A program made the position numbers and the translations under genes. The notes under the pieces were generated by a model. The model was not told where the DNA came from. It was given only the letters and a program-made list of their open reading frames with translations, and did not search any database. 64,000 nucleotides of DNA, taken from NCBI GenBank assembly GCA_037501455.1, contig CM074863.1, positions 13,140,001 through 13,204,000 on the forward strand, given 5' to 3'. The stretch comes from Lantana camara (Eukaryota; Streptophyta; Magnoliopsida; Lamiales; Verbenaceae). Shown here in pieces: positions 61,372 to 64,000 of the stretch; position 1 is the stretch's first letter, and every line of letters starts with the position of its first letter.

Positions 61372-62861
61372 TCCGGCCCAACTGGTCCGAAAACCGGTCC
61401 GGTCCGGGTCTTTAACCGGTTTTTGACCGGTTCGCCCCGGGTCAGACTGGTTCGTGAGGGGAGTGGTTTTAAGGGGTCACCCGGACCGGAAGGCCGACCG
61501 GTCACCGGTCGAACCGGTCCGACCGGCCGGTCCGGTCCGGTCCGGGTTTTAAAACATAGGCTAAAGTAATATAAGCTAACATCACAGTATGCATCTTTCC
61601 CTTTTTATTTTGGTCAAATTTAACATTAGTGAATATAAACATCCATATGGATTTCGTGGAGTGTTGGGACTTTGAATTATCAAATTTTTATTTTTTTTTG
61701 GGTTACATACTACCTTCTGGTTTATGTTATGTAATTGTTGATTCTTTTCCTTGTTTATTTACTTGTCTTTTTGTTGCTAGTATAATTGATAAGTTCATTC
61801 ATTTTTTCTATTTTTTTGTTTAGCTTTTAGGTCGTATGTGGTAGAGATTCTACTACTCAAATATTTGTTAAAAAACAGGATTGTTAAAACCTTTCATAAA
61901 GAACTGTATCTCTGTTATGGCAACAAGAAGGGCGAAGGGTAGTAGGTAAGTGGAATGATCCTAACTAGATATGATGGAAATCCTTTTGTTTATCTGATGG
62001 GTGCCATACATATATTTTCTGATCAAAGTTGTTTGTTTCTATTGTAGGTGAAGGAAACATGAGACAATTGGTTGAATGCGGGGAGATGACTCGTTTTGGT
62101 TTGATTTCAAAGTATCTTAGAATTGTTATAATTACTAGTAGATAGAATATTTGCTAGTTAGGTGTTGCTATTTTTGTAGAGTTGTTTGTACTTATAATTT
62201 CAGGATTATACCAATATTTGTTTTTGGATGATTGGATTTGTATATGAAGATGATCTTATTGAATTAATTTATGTTAAATGTGTATAATGATTTGAAATTA
62301 TTTTTTTGTTCAATATTGATGATGGTAATGAACTAGATTTTTTGTTTTCAGTAAAAAATTAAACATTGAAAAAATTTAGTAATATTAAAATAAAAAATAT
62401 TTTAAAATATTTTTATATTAATGGTTACAGTGTTTGCACTGTAACTAAAGTATTAAAATTTCAAAAATAATTATTGTATTTTTCTCAATAGAATAATCGA
62501 AATGTAAGCAAAATCTATTATTATTAATTACGATTGATCGAAACTGTAGGGAATAATTTATAATATCGACTACAATTGGTTAAAGTGTAGCCAATAACTT
62601 TATTAGCTACGAATTTATAAGTGTAGGTATTGTTTGTAGAATATCCGCCACGTTTTAAAATACCGTCGCTAATGTAAGTTTCAAGCGTAGGGAAAGCTTT
62701 GGTTACGGTTTTCAAACCGTAGCCAAGTATTGGCCACGGCTACGACCGTTACGGGTGCCAAAGCGTAGCAAAACCGTCGCCAATAATGTATTGCTTACGG
62801 TTTGCACTTTTTCACTACGATTTGGCTACCGTAGCTAAAAACCAATTTTTTTGTAGTGATA

Positions 62862-63225
62862 TCCACCGTTAAAATTCAAACTCCTTATATTGCTAACACG
62901 ACATACTTATGAATAGAAAATATGAGAAAAAAACAGAAATATAAAACAATATATGAGACACAATAATTAAATTACTAAACGACAAAAGTTTTTTATATTT
63001 TATGAACAAATTAAACTTTCCACACAAAAAAGCAGCTTGGTTTTTATGAGGTAAAACTTTGTACGTGTTCAGGTAGTAGTGGAGAGGTCATTATGGGACT
63101 CATATAAATAATATAATATTGTGTTGATCAGAATTGGAAGTGTTACATGGATTTTTGAGACTCCATATTTGGTAAGAGGTGTCCGCTTCAAATGTATTCC
63201 ACAAACGCAAGAAATCACTTTAATT
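62862..63225. other. Short spacer between CACTA and the last element
   Basis: AT-rich sequence with no recognised gene or repeat. Confidence 0.5.
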
Positions 63226-64000
63226 CTATGTTTTAAAACCCAGACCGGATCGATCGGTCCGACCGGTGACCGGTCGGCTTTCCGGTTCGGGTGACCCCTT
63301 AAAACCACTCACCTCACGGACCAGTCTGGCCCAGGGTGAATCGGTCGAAAACCGGTTTAAAACCCGGACCGGACCACTTCTCGGGCCAGTTGGACCGGAA
63401 TTTTCATTTTTTTTTTTTTTTTTATCTCCAAAATTGTAAAATTTATTGGTGGGTTGGGGGAATTGAACCCAGGACCATTGCTGTAAAAGAGAAAAGCACC
63501 ACCCAGCTCGCCTACATCACTTGTTGGTCTATTATAGTAAATAAAATAATTATAATGGTAAACTTATGAGCTTATTAAACCTCTAAGTTATAATTAAAAA
63601 TTGAGTTCTAAGAAAATATAATTATAATATAGCATATATTATAATTATATTTTCTTAGAACTGAATTTTAAATTATAATCTATAATATATATTTATAAAA
63701 ACATAAAAGTATGTGTAATATTATTTTTTATACAATAAAAAGTATGTTATTTGTTAAATTAATCTTTTATTTCTATTGTTTAGAGTTATAATTTGAAATT
63801 TTATTATAGCATATGTTATTAAAAAATCAATGAGTAGTTAAAATTTATTTATATATCCATTTTTCCATATTATTTAACTAATTTAATTATTTTTAATTAA
63901 TATTTATAATATTATATAAATATATATAATTATTATATAATTATGACGTCATATCGGTCCGACCGGTGGTCCGACCGGTCGAACCAGTAAAACCAGTAAC
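63226..64000. mobile_element. CCGGTCC-family composite element, second copy, cut by window edge
   Basis: Begins CTATGTTTTAAAACCC at 63226 and is the inverted counterpart of 60731-61559. Its last base pairs with about 60777, so some 46 bp should lie beyond the window. The tRNA-like module is on the minus strand: B box 63459-63469, A box about 63503-63512, T-rich tract 63407-63423. The predicted duplication beyond the right end is CTTTAATT (63218-63225 on the left). Confidence 0.85.

Larger units (their letters stand above)
60731..61559. mobile_element. CCGGTCC-family composite element, complete, 829 bp
   Basis: Perfect terminal inverted repeats of about 24 bp starting CTATGTTTTAAAACCCGG, flanked by exact 8-bp duplications GCTAAAGT (60723-60730 and 61560-61567). 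The 8-bp duplication suggests a hAT-type transposase. Both ends are arrays of CCGGTCC/GGTTCGACC words; the centre is AT-rich with a long palindrome (61119-61171) and a tRNA-like module (61249-61371). No protein coding. Confidence 0.85.
55558..62858. mobile_element. CACTA (En/Spm) transposon, non-autonomous, 7.3 kb
   Basis: Terminal inverted repeat CACTACAAGAAAAA (left) against CACTACAAAAAAATTGG (reverse complement of right end), with exact 3-bp target duplication ATA at 55555-55557 and 62859-62861. Subterminal zones (about 55570-55980 and 62530-62840) are packed with short direct and inverted motifs such as ACTACGGT, CGTAGCC and TTACGGTTT, the expected transposase-binding arrays. No TNPA/TNPD-like coding sequence was found. 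The interior is occupied by a gypsy fragment (56411-59489), a gene-like tract (59690-60720) and a CCGGTCC-family element (60731-61559). Borders are certain. Confidence 0.93.

Noticed and set aside
61327..61569. Arg/Gly/Pro-rich open frame (and its counterpart near 63300)
   Set aside because: CCGGTCC-type repeats without stops; not conserved as protein.
1..64000. Gene cluster, operon, CRISPR array or phage-like system
   Set aside because: All evidence is of plant nuclear DNA with unrelated neighbouring genes; none of the repeats has the spacing of a CRISPR array.

Overview
The window is nuclear DNA from a flowering plant, most likely a eudicot. It has intron-rich genes with GT-AG borders, AT-rich introns and intergenic DNA, plant-only families (plastid alpha-amylase with CBM45 modules, RLCK-VII kinase, twin-LOV protein, NPF transporter), and CACTA, hAT-like, Mutator-like, Helitron-like and Ty3/gypsy sequences. 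I cannot name the species.

Eight protein genes could be rebuilt exon by exon; reading phase was checked across every junction. From left to right they are: (1) a plastid alpha-amylase of the AMY3 type (minus; last exon off the left edge); (2) a mitochondrial porin VDAC (plus; its first intron has a GC donor); (3) a DUF1338/HglS-type 2-oxoadipate dioxygenase/decarboxylase (plus); (4) an RLCK-VII kinase of the PBL34/35/36 type (minus); (5) a conserved plant protein of unknown function, 852 aa (minus); (6) a 301-aa protein with three U1/matrin-type C2H2 fingers (minus); (7) a twin-LOV (PAS/LOV) protein whose first LOV domain lacks the photoactive Cys (plus); (8) an NPF4-like transporter (minus). 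They do not form a cluster or pathway. They look like ordinary, unrelated neighbours, although amylase, VDAC, HglS and NPF all concern metabolite handling.

The most unusual material lies between genes. At 6.5-10.7 kb there is a shuffled block holding three copies of one orphan exon, a pair of ~295-bp inverted arms, and an inverted copy of part of the neighbouring AMY3 intron 6. Two tandem Helitron-like 3' ends follow at 10.86 and 11.25 kb. At 32.2-37.1 kb sit two hAT-like elements with perfect 8-bp target duplications; one holds another hAT-like element and the other a Mutator-like element with a GC-rich cargo.

From 55.56 to 62.86 kb there is a complete 7.3-kb CACTA element (3-bp ATA duplication). 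It contains a scrambled Ty3/gypsy fragment bounded by inverted LTR ends, a gene-like spliced-looking segment, and an 829-bp element of a CCGGTCC-rich family. That family has terminal inverted repeats, an exact 8-bp target duplication and an internal tRNA-like (A box/B box plus A-rich tail) module. A second copy runs off the right edge in opposite orientation, and a shorter relative lies in intron 3 of the NPF gene. This DNA-transposon/SINE-like composite is the best candidate for something not well described.

All identifications come from reading the sequence and from memory of the families; no search was run.
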